From Acidimicrobiia bacterium (lineage in GTDB: Bacteria > Actinomycetota > Acidimicrobiia > IMCC26256 > JAOSJM01): a stretch of DNA of 64,000 nucleotides. The notes under the pieces are model-generated. The model was not told the origin of the DNA, made no database searches, and saw only the letters and a program-made list of their open reading frames with translations. This document shows positions 7,708 through 17,087 of this stretch, piece after piece; position 1 is the first letter of the stretch, and every line of letters starts with the position of its first letter. The position numbers and the translations under genes are program-made. Where the stretch lies: contig JAOSJM010000001.1 in assembly GCA_027494165.1 (NCBI GenBank), forward strand, positions 1,054,001 to 1,118,000, read 5' to 3'.

Positions 7708-10430
7708 GTGGCGCTCTTGGCCTTCCATGACGTGGAGATCGACCTGGACCGCTACGAGGTCCGGCGCGCCGGAGACGTCGTCTCGATCGAGCCGCAGGTC
7801 TTCGACGTCCTCGTCCACCTCGCCAGCAACCCGGGGCGGCTCGTCACCAAGGAGGAGCTCCTCGACTCGGTGTGGGGCGACCGCTTCGTGAGCGAGTCGG
7901 CGCTGACGAGCCGGATCAAGGCGGCCCGGCGGAGCGTCGGGGACGACGGCCGCCGGCAGCGGATCATCGCCACGGTCCACGGCCGCGGCTACCGGATGAT
8001 CGTCCCGGTCGACGTGCGTGCCGGCCCCCGACCGGCGGAGGTCGCCGGGGACCCGGCGCGTGGCGGGGAGCCGCTCGTGGAGCGGGGCGCGGTGATGGCC
8101 GACCTCGAGCGGGCCCTCGACGCGGCCGCCGGCGGTTCGGGCCGGATCGTGTGCATCGCCGGGGAGGCGGGCATCGGGAAGACCGCCCTCGTCCGATGGA
8201 TGGAGGACGCGCTCGACGGGCGCGCGCGGATGCTCGTCGGGGCCTGTGACGACCTGGCGACGCCCCGACCGATGGCCCCGCTGCACGACGTGGCCGCGGC
8301 TCTGGCGGACGCGGGTGGGCCGCGGCCCGAGGACCTGAGGCCGGAGTCGTTCGTCGCCGCGATCGGCGACCTCGCGCGGCAGGCCGGGTTGCCGGTCGTC
8401 GTCGCCCTGGAGGATCTCCACTGGGCCGACGACGGGACGTTGGACACCGTCCGATACCTCGCCCGCAGGATCCGCTCCCTCCCGCTCCTCCTCGTCCTCA
8501 CGCACCGGGAGGAGGACCTGGGGTGGTCCCACCCCCTGCGGCACGTGCTCGGGCTCCTGCGCGGGCCCGAGGTCTCGAGGGTCACGCTCGAGCCCCTGAC
8601 GATGGACGGCGTCGCGACGCTGGCGTCGGGAACGCCGCTCGAGGCCGGTGAGGTCTTCGCCGCGACGGCCGGGAACCCGTTCTTCGTGACGGAGCTGGTC
8701 GCCGCCGGCACCGGATCGGTCCCCCGACCGTGAGGGACGCGGTGCTCGCTCGTCTGGCGCGGTTCCCGGAGGACGTGATGGCGGTGCTGGGCCGGCTCTC
8801 CGTCGTCCCCGGCCGCGCCGAGCGCTGGCTCGCCACCGGGTTGGCCAGGGGCGACGAGGCATCGCTCGGCACGGCCGAGCGGGCGGGCGTGCTCGTCGGC
8901 ACGGGGAGCCACGTCTGGTTCCGCCACGAGCTGGCCCGCAAGACCGTCGAGGAGACCTTGACGTCGTTCGATCGCATCCGGTGGAACCGCCTGGCCGCGC
9001 AGATGCTCCTCGATCGCGCCGAGGACGCGTCGCGGGTGATGCACCACGCCGTGCTGGGCGACGATGCCGCCGCCGTCGTGCAGGTCGGGCCGGATGCGGC
9101 CGCCGAGGCGATCGCGGCCGGCGCGCACCGCCAGGCGATCGAGCACCTCGACGGCGTGCTCCGCCACGGCGAGTCGCTCGACCCCGGCCGGCGCGCCGCC
9201 CTGCTCGTGCAGCAGGCGAACTCCCTCTACCTCGTCAACCGGTTCGAGGAGTCGCTGCGCGTCGCCCGGCAGGCGGTCGATGCGGCCCGCGCGCTCGGTG
9301 ACGCGACGACGATCGCCCGGGCCGAGATCGCGCTGGCCCGCACCGCGCTGTGGGCGATCGGCCCCGACGAATCCCGGCTCGCGGCCCGCAGGGCCCTCGA
9401 CGCCCTCGGGTCCGGCGGCGATCCCGAGCTGCGGGCGATCGCCCAGGCCGACCTCGCGCGAGCCCTCGGCGAGCTCACCACGGTCGGCTCGGTCGCCGAG
9501 GGAAGCGAGGACGCGGTCGCCGCGGCCCGCCAGGCCCTCACCCTGTCGCGCGGGTTGGGACGCGACGACCTGGAGGGCTACGCGTTGATCTACCTCGGCT
9601 GCGAGCGCCTCGCGCTCGGCGACGAGGGCGGGGCGCGCGACCTGGACAGCGCGATCCGCCTCCTGCGCCGGTTCCCGCGCGCGGAGCTGGCGGTGCGAGC
9701 GTGCGTGAACGCCGCCGGGGCGGCGTACCGGGTGGCCCGCTACGACGACGCCGAACGGTACGTCGAGCTCGGGCTGCAGCTCGCCCGGGAGTCGGAGTTC
9801 GCCTCCGGCGAGTACCGGTTGTCGCTCACCCGGGCTTCGGTGCGCTTCAGCCGGGGGCGCTGGGAGCCGGCGTGTCGCGAGCTCGAGGTCCTCCTGGGAC
9901 AGAGCGGCGAGCCGGGCATCATGGGGCCGCTCGCCCGGTCGGTGCTGGCCCGGATCCTGGGTCGTCGGGGCGAGCACGACGCCGCCGCCGCGGCGCTCGA
10001 GCCGGCCGTGGTGGCGGCGGCCGCAAGCCGGGAGATCAGGCTCGTCGGCCCGGTGACCGCCGCCCGGGTCGAGCTGGCCTGGCTGGCGGGCGAGGACGTG
10101 GACCTCGTGGCGCTGGCCGCGCCCGTGCTGGCCGCGCCGGAGATGCCCGGGAGCCGGGTGGGCCGCGCGGAGGTGTGCCGGTACCTCCAGCGCGCGGGCT
10201 ACCAGGTGCCCGAGGTGCCGGGAGCGCCCGAGCCGTGGCGGTCGGGGCTCGCCGGCGACTGGGAGGCCGCCGCCGCCCGGTGGAAGGCCCGTGGGGAGCG
10301 GTACGAGGAGGCGCTGGAGCTCCTCGGCGGCGGTGAGCCCGGGGCGGTGGACGCGGGGGTGGCGATCCTCCGTGACCTCGGAGCCGCGGGCGCGTACGAC
10401 CTTCATCGGCGATCGGTGCCGGCTCGCTGA
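7708..10430 (+). CDS. Winged-helix / AAA ATPase / TPR regulator, split by a one-base shift
   Basis: This regulator is read in two pieces. Piece one (7708-8733, GTG start) has a PhoB-type winged helix at residues 1-97, Walker A GEAGIGKT and Walker B VVVALEDLHWADD. It stops after NPFFVTELVAAG. Piece two (GTG at 8730 to 10430) begins VRDAVLARLARFPED, which is the usual continuation of this ATPase family, and runs on as TPR-like helices. The break is a C5 run at 8721-8725. One more C would give GSVPPTVRDAVLAR and a single protein of about 907 residues. I read it as one gene with a sequencing indel. Two coupled genes sharing GTGA is the alternative. It is a paralogue of the regulator at 2353, and its winged-helix segment is nearly the same. 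Confidence 0.8.
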
Positions 10431-10473
10431 GCGGTCTCCGGGGCGGGCGCGCGCGTCCGGGTGGACGCCGGCC

Positions 10474-11391
10474 TCAGCCCGCGGCGGCGAGGAGCGATTC
10501 GAGCGCGTCCCCGAGCACGCCGGCGGCCGGGCCGAAGAAGACCTCCCGCGAGTCCGTCTCGCGCCAGACCAGAGAGATCGTCCGGCCGGGCACCGGCGGG
10601 GCGAAGGGTCGGGCGACCACGTCGGTGCCGGGGCGGGCCTCGAGCTCGACGGTGCTGACCGGGAGCAGGGTGACACCGATGCCGCTCGCCACCATCTGGG
10701 CGAGGGTGGACAGGCTGGCCGAACGGACGACGGTGCGGTCGGTGGGCCCGGCGATCTCGCAGGCCGCTCTGGCGTGGTGGTGGAGGCAGTGGCCCTCCTC
10801 GAGGAGGAGCACGGGCAGGTCCCGCAGCACCCGGACCGGGGCGGGCTCGGGAATCGCGAGCGGGTGACCCACGGGGAGGGCGAGCACGAAGGGTTCGTGG
10901 GCCAGCTCCCGGACGCGGAGCCCGCCGGTGTCGACGGGGGTGGCGAGCAGCCCGAGGTCGAGCTCCCCGTGCTCAACGGCGCGGACCAGCTCGGCGGTCC
11001 GGAGCTCCTGGAGGACGAGGTCGGCGTCGGGCCACAGGGAGCGGAGGGTGTGGACCAGGGTCGGGAGGAGGTAGGGCGCCATCGTCGGGATCGACGCGAT
11101 CCGGACGGCGCCCCGCAGGCTGCCGTGGTGGGCGGCCGCGGCCACCTGGAGCTCGGCGGCACCCCGCAGGACGTCGCGGCTGCGCTCGACGATGTCGCGG
11201 CCGGCCTCGGTCAGCAGGACGTGGCGCCCGCCGCGCTCGAACAGCCTGACCCCCAACCTCCGCTCGAGCTCCCGGATCTGCGCGCTCAGACCGGGCTGGC
11301 TGACCCCGGAGGCCTCGGCGGCCCGCCCGAAGTGGCGGTGGTCGGCGACGGCGACGGCGTACTCGAGCTGGCGGAGCGTGACCTGGAGCAT
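10474..11391 (-). CDS. oxyR: OxyR-type LysR-family peroxide sensor
   Basis: This 305-residue LysR regulator has an N-terminal helix-turn-helix (HFGRAAEASGVSQPGLSAQI) and a periplasmic-binding-like effector domain. It has two cysteines nine residues apart in GHCLHHHARAACEIAG. The spacing and context match the peroxide-sensing Cys199/Cys208 pair of E. coli OxyR, so disulfide-based sensing of H2O2 is likely. It is divergent from catalase and peroxiredoxin, the expected targets. A near-perfect 15-bp inverted repeat overlaps its start codon, which fits autoregulation. The start is the ATG at 11391; a GTG a few codons downstream is an alternative. No key residue appears to be missing. Confidence 0.9.
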   Translation of the reverse strand: MLQVTLRQLEYAVAVADHRHFGRAAEASGVSQPGLSAQIRELERRLGVRLFERGGRHVLLTEAGRDIVERSRDVLRGAAELQVAAAAHHGSLRGAVRIASIPTMAPYLLPTLVHTLRSLWPDADLVLQELRTAELVRAVEHGELDLGLLATPVDTGGLRVRELAHEPFVLALPVGHPLAIPEPAPVRVLRDLPVLLLEEGHCLHHHARAACEIAGPTDRTVVRSASLSTLAQMVASGIGVTLLPVSTVELEARPGTDVVARPFAPPVPGRTISLVWRETDSREVFFGPAAGVLGDALESLLAAAG

Positions 11392-11404
11392 AACGGAAGG
11401 TTAT
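11390..11404. promoter_or_regulatory. Putative OxyR operator (LysR T-N11-A box)
   Basis: ATAAC-GGAAG-GTTAT is a perfect 5-bp inverted repeat with a 5-bp spacer. It contains the T-N11-A signature of LysR sites. It overlaps the oxyR start codon and lies about 100 bases upstream of katA, so OxyR bound here could repress itself and activate catalase. The site is predicted from sequence only. Confidence 0.55.
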
Positions 11405-11504
11405 CGCAAAGACGCAGATCTTCTCTTGGACTTCTCGACCGGGTGGGCGGAGGATGGCCCAGGGCGCAGCGATGCGAGCCCGGGACCCAGAGGAGGGGGC
11501 GGTG

Positions 11505-12983
11505 ATGCCCGATCGACCGATGCTGACGACCGAGTCCGGCGCGCCGGTGGCCGACAACCAGAACAGCCAGACCGCCGGCCCCTCCGGCCCGGTGCTCCTA
11601 CAGGACCAGCACCTGATCGAGAAGCTGGCGCGGTTCAATCGCGAGCGGATCCCCGAGCGGGTGGTGCACGCGGTGGGGAGTGGCGCCTACGGGACGTTCA
11701 CGGTCACGAGCTCCGACGTGCCCCGGTGGACGAGGGCGAAGCTGTTCTCGGACGTCGGCAAGGAGACCGAGGTCTTCGTGCGGTTCTCGACCGTCGCCGG
11801 CTCCAAGGGCGCGCCGGACTCGGTGCGGGACCCGCGTGGCTTCGCGGTGAAGTTCTACACCGAGGACGGGAACTGGGACCTGGTGGGGAACAACACCCCG
11901 ATCTTCTTCATCCGGGACCCGTTGAAGTTCCCGGACTTCATCCACTCCCAGAAGTACGACCCGCACACGAACGAGCAGGAGCCCGACAACGTATGGGACT
12001 TCTTCTCGCACTCACCGGAGGCCACGCACCAGTTCACGTGGCTGTTCGGCGACCGGGGGCTGCCGCGCTCGTGGCGGCACATGAACGGCTACGGCTCGCA
12101 CACGTTCCAGTGGGTCAACGCGGCCGGTGAGCGGTTCTGGGTGAAGTTCCACTTCAAGACGAACCAGGGCATCGAGACGTTCACGCCGGAGGAGGCGGCG
12201 CGGGTGGCGGGGGAGAACCCGCAACATCACCAGCGCGACCTGTACGAGGCCATCGAGCGGGGTCGTCATCCGAGCTGGACGCTCAAGGTCCAGGTCATGC
12301 CCGAGGCCGACGCCGCGACCTACCGCGTCAACCCCTTCGACCTCACGAAGGTGTGGCCCCACGCCGACCACCCGCTGATCGAGGTGGGCCGGATGACGCT
12401 GACCCGCACCCCGGACAACTTCTTCGCCGACGTCGAGCAGGCGGCGTTCGATCCCGGCCACATGGTCCCGGGGGTGGGGCCGAGCCCGGACAGGATGCTG
12501 CAGGCCCGGCTGTTCGCGTACGGCGACGCCCATCGCTACCGGCTCGGGATCAACCACACCCGCCTCCCCGTCAACACTCCCCGGGGCTGCCCGTTCGACC
12601 ACGGTCAGAACTACGGGCGCGACGGGGCCATGCGCTTCGACGACAACGGCGGCCGGTCGGTCAACTACGAGCCCAACAGCTTCGCCGGGCCGGTGCAGAC
12701 CGGCGAGCCGATGTACGCCGGCATGGAGACTGGCGGCCTCTCCGGGTCGTACGGACCGGAGATCCGTGACGTCGACGACTTCCGGCAGGCCGGTGACCTC
12801 TACCGGCTGATGTCCGGCGAGGAGCAGGAACGCCTGGTCGCCGCGATCGCCGGGTCGCTGTCGCGGGTCCAGCCGACCGACATCGGCGAGGGGATCGTGG
12901 AACGATCCGTGGAGCACTTCCGGCGGGCCGATCCCGAGTACGGACGACGGGTCGAGGAGGCGGTGAAGCGGCTCCGCGCCTGA
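11505..12983 (+). CDS. katA: Monofunctional haem catalase
   Basis: This 492-residue small-subunit catalase breaks down H2O2 to water and oxygen. The distal His is at residue 55 ([12 protein letters not shown]). The catalytic Asn is at about residue 129 ([10 protein letters not shown]). The proximal haem-ligand Tyr is at about residue 339 ([14 protein letters not shown]). All core motifs are present and the length fits the small-subunit clade. The ATG at 11505 has GAGGAGGGGG just upstream. A longer in-frame start at 11454 has no family-like sequence. The gene is divergent from oxyR and is followed after 65 bases by peroxiredoxin, giving a peroxide-defence transcription unit. Confidence 0.96.
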   Translation: MPDRPMLTTESGAPVADNQNSQTAGPSGPVLLQDQHLIEKLARFNRERIPERVVHAVGSGAYGTFTVTSSDVPRWTRAKLFSDVGKETEVFVRFSTVAGSKGAPDSVRDPRGFAVKFYTEDGNWDLVGNNTPIFFIRDPLKFPDFIHSQKYDPHTNEQEPDNVWDFFSHSPEATHQFTWLFGDRGLPRSWRHMNGYGSHTFQWVNAAGERFWVKFHFKTNQGIETFTPEEAARVAGENPQHHQRDLYEAIERGRHPSWTLKVQVMPEADAATYRVNPFDLTKVWPHADHPLIEVGRMTLTRTPDNFFADVEQAAFDPGHMVPGVGPSPDRMLQARLFAYGDAHRYRLGINHTRLPVNTPRGCPFDHGQNYGRDGAMRFDDNGGRSVNYEPNSFAGPVQTGEPMYAGMETGGLSGSYGPEIRDVDDFRQAGDLYRLMSGEEQERLVAAIAGSLSRVQPTDIGEGIVERSVEHFRRADPEYGRRVEEAVKRLRA

Positions 12984-13048
12984 CGACGGGCCGACGATCC
13001 CCGACCGGAACGACACCGAGCGAGAACGATCACGAAAGGAGTGGCGAG

Positions 13049-13681
13049 ATGTCGCTGCGACTCGGAGACGAAGCCCCTGACTTCACGGTCGACACCACCG
13101 AGGGCCGGATCAGCTTCCACGACTGGAAGCGCGGCTCGTGGGCGGTCCTGTTCAGCCACCCGGCCGACTTCACGCCGGTGTGCACGACGGAGCTCGGACG
13201 GGCGGCCGGTCTCAAGGACGAGTTCGAGCGCCGGGGCACGAAGGTCATCGCGCTGTCGGTGGACCCGGTGGAGGATCACCACGGCTGGGCTCCGGACATC
13301 GGGGAGGTGACCGGCCACGCGCTGAACTTCCCGATCATCGCCGACCCCGACAGGAAGGTGTCCGAGCTCTACGACATGATCCATCCCGGGGCCGGTGACA
13401 CGTCCACCGTGCGGTCGGTCTTCGTGATCGACCCCGAGAACAAGGTCCGGCTCATCCTCACGTACCCGAAGTCCGTCGGGCGGAACTTCGACGAGCTCCT
13501 CAGGGTGGTCGACGCGCTCCAGGCGACCGACGAGTACCCCATCGCCACGCCCGCCGACTGGAGGCCGGGCGATCGGGTCATCGTGTCGGTCTCGGTGTCC
13601 ACCGACGACGCCGAGAAGCAGTTCTCCAACGTGGAGGAGAAGAAGCCGTACCTCCGGTACGCCGACGCGCCGACGGGGTGA
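13049..13681 (+). CDS. 1-Cys peroxiredoxin (Prx6 family)
   Basis: This 210-residue thiol peroxidase reduces H2O2 and organic hydroperoxides in the cytoplasm. The peroxidatic Cys45 sits in HPADFTPVCTTE, with the conserved Pro and Thr around it. The long C-terminal part, including PADWRPGDRVIV, is typical of Prx6/AhpC2-type proteins that dimerise through a C-terminal domain. No second conserved resolving Cys is seen, so an external thiol would recycle it. AAAGGAGTGGCGAG precedes the ATG as a strong ribosome site. It follows catalase on the same strand, probably in one operon under OxyR, and is closed by a strong hairpin at 13690-13728. Confidence 0.95.
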   Translation: MSLRLGDEAPDFTVDTTEGRISFHDWKRGSWAVLFSHPADFTPVCTTELGRAAGLKDEFERRGTKVIALSVDPVEDHHGWAPDIGEVTGHALNFPIIADPDRKVSELYDMIHPGAGDTSTVRSVFVIDPENKVRLILTYPKSVGRNFDELLRVVDALQATDEYPIATPADWRPGDRVIVSVSVSTDDAEKQFSNVEEKKPYLRYADAPTG

Positions 13682-13689
13682 CCGCACCC

Positions 13690-13728
13690 TGGTGTCCCGG
13701 GGCGGCCCCCGGCCCCTCCGGGACACCA
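13690..13728 (+). terminator. Strong hairpin after peroxiredoxin
   Basis: TGGTGTCCCGG (13690-13700) pairs perfectly with CCGGGACACCA (13718-13728) across a 17-base GC-rich loop. It begins nine bases after the peroxiredoxin stop. No U-tract follows, which is usual for high-GC actinobacteria. Confidence 0.75.
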
Positions 13729-13825
13729 CGATCGGGGCGAGGAGGCCGGGGGCGTGACGGCGCACCCGTCGCTGCCGGGCCCCCCGGGCTCCGACGGACG
13801 ACGAGACACCCCCCGAGGGCGTCGG

Positions 13826-13831
13826 TAGGCT
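13826..13831 (+). promoter_or_regulatory. Putative -10 hexamer for the 13877 gene
   Basis: TAGGCT matches the TAnnnT pattern recurring in this window. It lies 45 bases before the ATG at 13877. The prediction rests on the hexamer alone. Confidence 0.3.
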
Positions 13832-13876
13832 CCGATCGGTCCCCGCGTCGCCGTCGCGGGGCACCGAGGGGGATCC

Positions 13877-14146
13877 ATGGTCAGGATGTTCGTTCGCCAC
13901 GAGGTCGACGACTACACGGACTGGCGGGAGGCCTACGACGCCTTCGACGCGGAGCGGCGGGGGATGGGGGTGCGTGCTCACGGCGTCTACCGAGGGTGTG
14001 GGGACGCCAACGACGTCACCGTCTCCCACGACTTCGACTCGGTCGACGCCGCGCGGTCCTTCGTCGAGTCCACCCGCCTGAAGGAGGCCATGGAGGAGGC
14101 GGGCGTCCGCGGCGAGCCCCAGATCTGGTTCGTCGAGCAGGACTGA
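13877..14146 (+). CDS. Small dimeric alpha-beta-barrel-like protein
   Basis: The 89-residue protein begins VRMFVRHEVDDYTDWREAYD and has Phe/Val strands alternating with acidic helices. A central VTVSHDFDSVDAARSFV segment follows. This pattern is typical of ferredoxin-like dimeric barrels such as antibiotic-biosynthesis-monooxygenase-like and cyclase-like proteins. There is no signal peptide or metal cluster. The function is unknown. Such proteins often degrade or modify small hydrophobic molecules or act as sensors. It is preceded by a TAGGCT hexamer and a GAGGGGGATCC ribosome region, and it stands alone between the peroxide unit and the cysteine operon. Confidence 0.7.
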   Translation: MVRMFVRHEVDDYTDWREAYDAFDAERRGMGVRAHGVYRGCGDANDVTVSHDFDSVDAARSFVESTRLKEAMEEAGVRGEPQIWFVEQD

Positions 14147-14275
14147 CGCCCACGCCGTGGCCGGGTGACCCGGTCGACGGTTCCCCAGGGCGCGACGTCG
14201 ATCGGGTCGCGGGGAGAGGCCCTCCCGCCGGCCCCGGGCGTCCGCCGGCGGGTCCGTCCCTGGTCGGCGCTTCGC

Positions 14276-14317
14276 GGAAAAATCCGACTGGATAGATCAG
14301 CTTTCAGGGCCTACGCT
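14276..14317 (+). promoter_or_regulatory. Promoter/operator region of cysK-cysE
   Basis: An A/T-rich island stands out in GC-rich surroundings, with ATCC-GACT-GGAT (a 4-bp inverted repeat) at 14282-14293. TACGCT at 14312-14317 is a plausible -10. A weak -35 (TGGATA, 17 bases upstream) would overlap the repeat. The arrangement suggests a repressor site sensing cysteine or sulfur status, for example of the Rrf2 type, but that is inference. Confidence 0.45.
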
Positions 14318-14353
14318 GCCGCGAGCGGGTACTCGACGAGGGGACGGGACACG

Positions 14354-15286
14354 GTGAGAGTCGCACGGGACGTCACGGAGCTCATCGGCAACACGCCGTT
14401 GGTGCGCCTGCAGCGCGTGACCGAGGGGGCCGCGGCCGAGGTCGTGGCCAAGCTGGAGTTCTTCAACCCGGCGCACAGCGTCAAGGACCGCATCGGCGTG
14501 GCGATGATCGACGCCGCGGAGGAGGCGGGGATGATCGGGCCGGACACGATCGTCCTCGAGCCCACGAGCGGGAACACGGGGATCGCGCTCGCGATGGTGT
14601 GCGCGGCCCGGGGTTACCGCTGCGCGTTCACGATGCCCGACACGATGAGCGAGGAGCGCCGCAAGCTCCTGCGGGCCTACGGCGCCGAGCTGATCCTCAC
14701 CCCGGGCTCCGCCGGGATGGCCGGCGCGATCGCGAAGGCCGAGGAGCTGGCCAAGAGCGATCTGCGCTACTTCATCCCCCAGCAGTTCGAGAACCCTGCC
14801 AACCCGGCGATCCATCGAGCGACCACGGCCGAGGAGGTCTGGCGCGACACCGACGGGACGGTCGACATCTTCGTGGCCGGGGTCGGCACCGGCGGGACCG
14901 TCACGGGGGTGGGCGAGGTGCTCAAGGAGCGCAAGCCGTCCGTCCAGGTCGTGGCGGTCGAGCCCGCCGCCTCACCGGTGCTCTCGGGCGGCAGCAAGGG
15001 CTCCCACCCGATCCAGGGGATCGGCGCGGGGTTCGTCCCGGCCGTCCTCGACACGGAGGTCATCGACGAGGTCATCACGGTCGAGAACGAGGACGCGTTC
15101 GATCTGGCCCGCCGGATGGCCCGCGAGGAGGGGCTCCTCGTGGGGATCTCGTCGGGTGCCGCCGTCTGGGCGGCGCTGCAGGTGGCCCACCGGCCGGAGA
15201 ACGCCGGCAAGCTCGTCGTGGTCGTGATCCCGTCCTTCGGGGAGCGGTACCTCAGCACCCAGCTCTTCGCCGGCCTCGGCGACTGA
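14354..15286 (+). CDS. cysK: Cysteine synthase A (O-acetylserine sulfhydrylase)
   Basis: This 310-residue PLP enzyme forms L-cysteine from O-acetylserine and sulfide in the cytoplasm. The PLP lysine is residue 44 in HSVKDRIG. The substrate loop [10 protein letters not shown] and the phosphate-binding GTGGTVTG follow. The C-terminal region matches CysK more than cystathionine beta-synthase, as no CBS domains are present. The GTG at 14354 is used because [11 protein letters not shown], the family N-terminus, begins eight residues later. cysE starts two bases after its stop, so both enzymes of the two-step pathway are co-translated, and they can form the cysteine synthase complex known in other bacteria. 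Confidence 0.96.
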   Translation: MRVARDVTELIGNTPLVRLQRVTEGAAAEVVAKLEFFNPAHSVKDRIGVAMIDAAEEAGMIGPDTIVLEPTSGNTGIALAMVCAARGYRCAFTMPDTMSEERRKLLRAYGAELILTPGSAGMAGAIAKAEELAKSDLRYFIPQQFENPANPAIHRATTAEEVWRDTDGTVDIFVAGVGTGGTVTGVGEVLKERKPSVQVVAVEPAASPVLSGGSKGSHPIQGIGAGFVPAVLDTEVIDEVITVENEDAFDLARRMAREEGLLVGISSGAAVWAALQVAHRPENAGKLVVVVIPSFGERYLSTQLFAGLGD

Positions 15287-15288
15287 CC

Positions 15289-15993
15289 ATGCTGGCGGTG
15301 CTGCGGCGGGATCTCGAGGCGGCCAGGAGGCGAGATCCCGCGGCACGATCGGCGCTCGAGGTCGCGCTCTGCTACCCGGGGTTGCACGCGATCTGGGGCC
15401 ATCGGGTCGGTCACTGGCTGTGGACCCACGACCTGAAGCTCGCGGGACGTGTGGTCTCGACCTTCGTCCGCTGGCTCACCGCGGTCGACATCCACCCCGG
15501 AGCCAGCCTCGGTCCAGGGCTGTTCATCGACCACGCGACCGGGGTCGTGATCGGGGAGACGGCCGAGGTCGGCGAGGACGTCACCCTCTATCACGGCGTC
15601 ACGCTCGGGGGCACGAACCTCGAGAAGGTGAAGCGCCACCCGACGGTGGGTGACCGCGTGACCATCGGCGCGGGCGCCAAGATCCTCGGCCCGGTCACCA
15701 TCGGCCACGACAGCCGGGTCGGCGCGAACGCGGTCGTCGTCCGCGACGTGCCCGCGAACTCGGTGGTGGTCGGCGTGCCAGGCCAGGTGATCGCCCGGAG
15801 CCGGCCGCGACGGCCGGCCGCGCCCGCCGAGCTCGAGGACGCCGGGCTCCTCCCCGACCTGGTCGGCGTCACCCTCCAGTCGCTGCTCTCCCGGGTCGAC
15901 GAGCTCGAGACGGCGGTGACGGGGCATCGCGGCGACGGCTCCCCCCGACCGTCGGAGGCCGGGGTCTGGTCCGGGGAGGACTTCTCGATCTGA
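15289..15993 (+). CDS. cysE: Serine O-acetyltransferase
   Basis: This 234-residue enzyme acetylates L-serine with acetyl-CoA, the committed step to cysteine. An N-terminal helical part ([19 protein letters not shown]) is followed by left-handed beta-helix hexapeptide repeats at about residues 65-160. These include [20 protein letters not shown] and the catalytic His region [10 protein letters not shown]. It ends in a hydrophilic tail whose terminal Ile fits the known CysK-docking C-terminus. The gene starts two bases after the cysK stop. Length and motifs are normal for the short actinobacterial form. Feedback inhibition by cysteine is expected from the family but cannot be judged here. Confidence 0.95.
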   Translation: MLAVLRRDLEAARRRDPAARSALEVALCYPGLHAIWGHRVGHWLWTHDLKLAGRVVSTFVRWLTAVDIHPGASLGPGLFIDHATGVVIGETAEVGEDVTLYHGVTLGGTNLEKVKRHPTVGDRVTIGAGAKILGPVTIGHDSRVGANAVVVRDVPANSVVVGVPGQVIARSRPRRPAAPAELEDAGLLPDLVGVTLQSLLSRVDELETAVTGHRGDGSPRPSEAGVWSGEDFSI

Positions 15994-16045
15994 GCCTCGG
16001 TCGCCGTGTCAGGCGCCCGACGCGACCCAGCCGCCCGGTCGTCGG

Positions 16046-17050
16046 CTACCGCGGGGCGAGCGTCCCCGTCACACGGGCGAGCCGGCGGAAGGCGTCCTCG
16101 GTCGCGGATGGGCGCCGCAGCGACGGGCTCCCCCCCAGCCAGCGGACGTACAGGAAGCAGCGAGCGGCGGCCAGGCGCCGGACGACGGAGCGACGGGCAG
16201 GCCCACCCCACCGTTCGGAGCAGTAGCGGTCGAGGCAGTCCGCGACGACGTCGTCCGGCCACCTCTCGGTGAGAGCGGCGAGATCGAGCTCGCCGGGTCC
16301 GATCCCGGCGGTCTCCCAGTCGACGAACACGGGGACGCCCTGGGTCACGAGCACGTTCGCGGGATAGCAGTCCCCGTGGACGAGCGTCCACGGTCCCGCG
16401 GCCAGCTCGTCGAACACCTCGAGGATGCGGTGGATGCCGATGTCCTCGAAGGCCTCGGTCCCGTGGAGGTCGATCGCGCTCGACAGCCAGTCGCGACTGC
16501 GCCACGCGTCGAAGGGCTGGAGACCCTCCGGACCGCCGGCGACCACGGCCTCGGCGCGGGCATGGATCGACGCGAGGGTGCGCACGGCCGAACGCAGGCT
16601 CTCGGGCTGTGGGGCCATGCTCGCCTTGAGCGGCCGATCGAGACGCGCGATCGCGAGACAGACCTCTTCGCCGTCGTGAACGACGCCGAAGAGCGGCGCG
16701 ACGCCGATACCGAGGTGCGAGAGCGCATGCTCGTAGACCGCGGCCTCGTACCCGACGCCGTCGGCCCGCCCGACGCGGTCACGGGAGGAGCGGTTCCCCA
16801 CCTTCCAGAACAGGGACAGCAGCTCGCCGTCGCACTCGATGTCCAGGAGCCCGGAGCGCCAGCGGCTCTCGGACGCGTTGGCCTCGACGGCCACCGGGCG
16901 GGCCGTGAGGCCGAAGCGCTCGGAGGCGAGCCGAACGAGGGACGCGATCCACCACTCGGGCGTCGCGTCCCGCTCCCCGGCCCTCTCACCGGACGCCGGG
17001 CGCCCCCCGTCCTGCTGGCGCGGCACCTGGTCACTGTAGGCGGGCAGCAA
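16046..17050 (-). CDS. Aminoglycoside-phosphotransferase-fold kinase
   Basis: The 334-residue protein belongs to the APH/choline kinase-like superfamily. It has the catalytic loop HGDCYPANVL at about residue 220 and the metal-binding FVDWETAGIG about 18 residues later. The N-terminal lobe carries YEAAVYEHALSHLGIGVAPL, typical of these kinases. The substrate is unknown: small hydroxylated metabolites, antibiotics or maltose are all used by relatives. No signal peptide is seen. It is divergent from the lipoprotein gene at 17088 with a 37-base gap and convergent with cysE. Nothing nearby defines a pathway, so a resistance role should not be assumed. Confidence 0.82.
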   Translation of the reverse strand: MLPAYSDQVPRQQDGGRPASGERAGERDATPEWWIASLVRLASERFGLTARPVAVEANASESRWRSGLLDIECDGELLSLFWKVGNRSSRDRVGRADGVGYEAAVYEHALSHLGIGVAPLFGVVHDGEEVCLAIARLDRPLKASMAPQPESLRSAVRTLASIHARAEAVVAGGPEGLQPFDAWRSRDWLSSAIDLHGTEAFEDIGIHRILEVFDELAAGPWTLVHGDCYPANVLVTQGVPVFVDWETAGIGPGELDLAALTERWPDDVVADCLDRYCSERWGGPARRSVVRRLAAARCFLYVRWLGGSPSLRRPSATEDAFRRLARVTGTLAPR

Positions 17051-17075
17051 CCGCTCCGTCCCCCGCCGCCTGGGC

Positions 17076-17081
17076 TAGCGT
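17076..17081 (+). promoter_or_regulatory. Putative -10 hexamer, leaderless start
   Basis: TAGCGT is followed by six bases and the GTG start at 17088. The same element and spacing occur before the Fe-S protein at 57312, and the near-identical TAGGGT precedes 4874. The message would begin at the start codon. Confidence 0.5.
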
Positions 17082-17087
17082 TCGCCC

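Noticed and set aside
8721..8733. Programmed ribosomal frameshift in the regulator gene
   Set aside because: No slippery heptamer or downstream structure is evident, and the same one-base pattern affects many unrelated genes, which favours sequencing error.
7989..11162. A minus-strand frame of about 1057 codons opposite the regulator and oxyR
   Set aside because: Residues are low-complexity Arg/Pro/Gly/Ser with no domain, while the opposite strand carries clear families. It is a GC-bias shadow.
16046..17050. Aminoglycoside resistance gene
   Set aside because: The fold is shared by kinases of many small molecules, and no resistance context or close match to known resistance enzymes is apparent.
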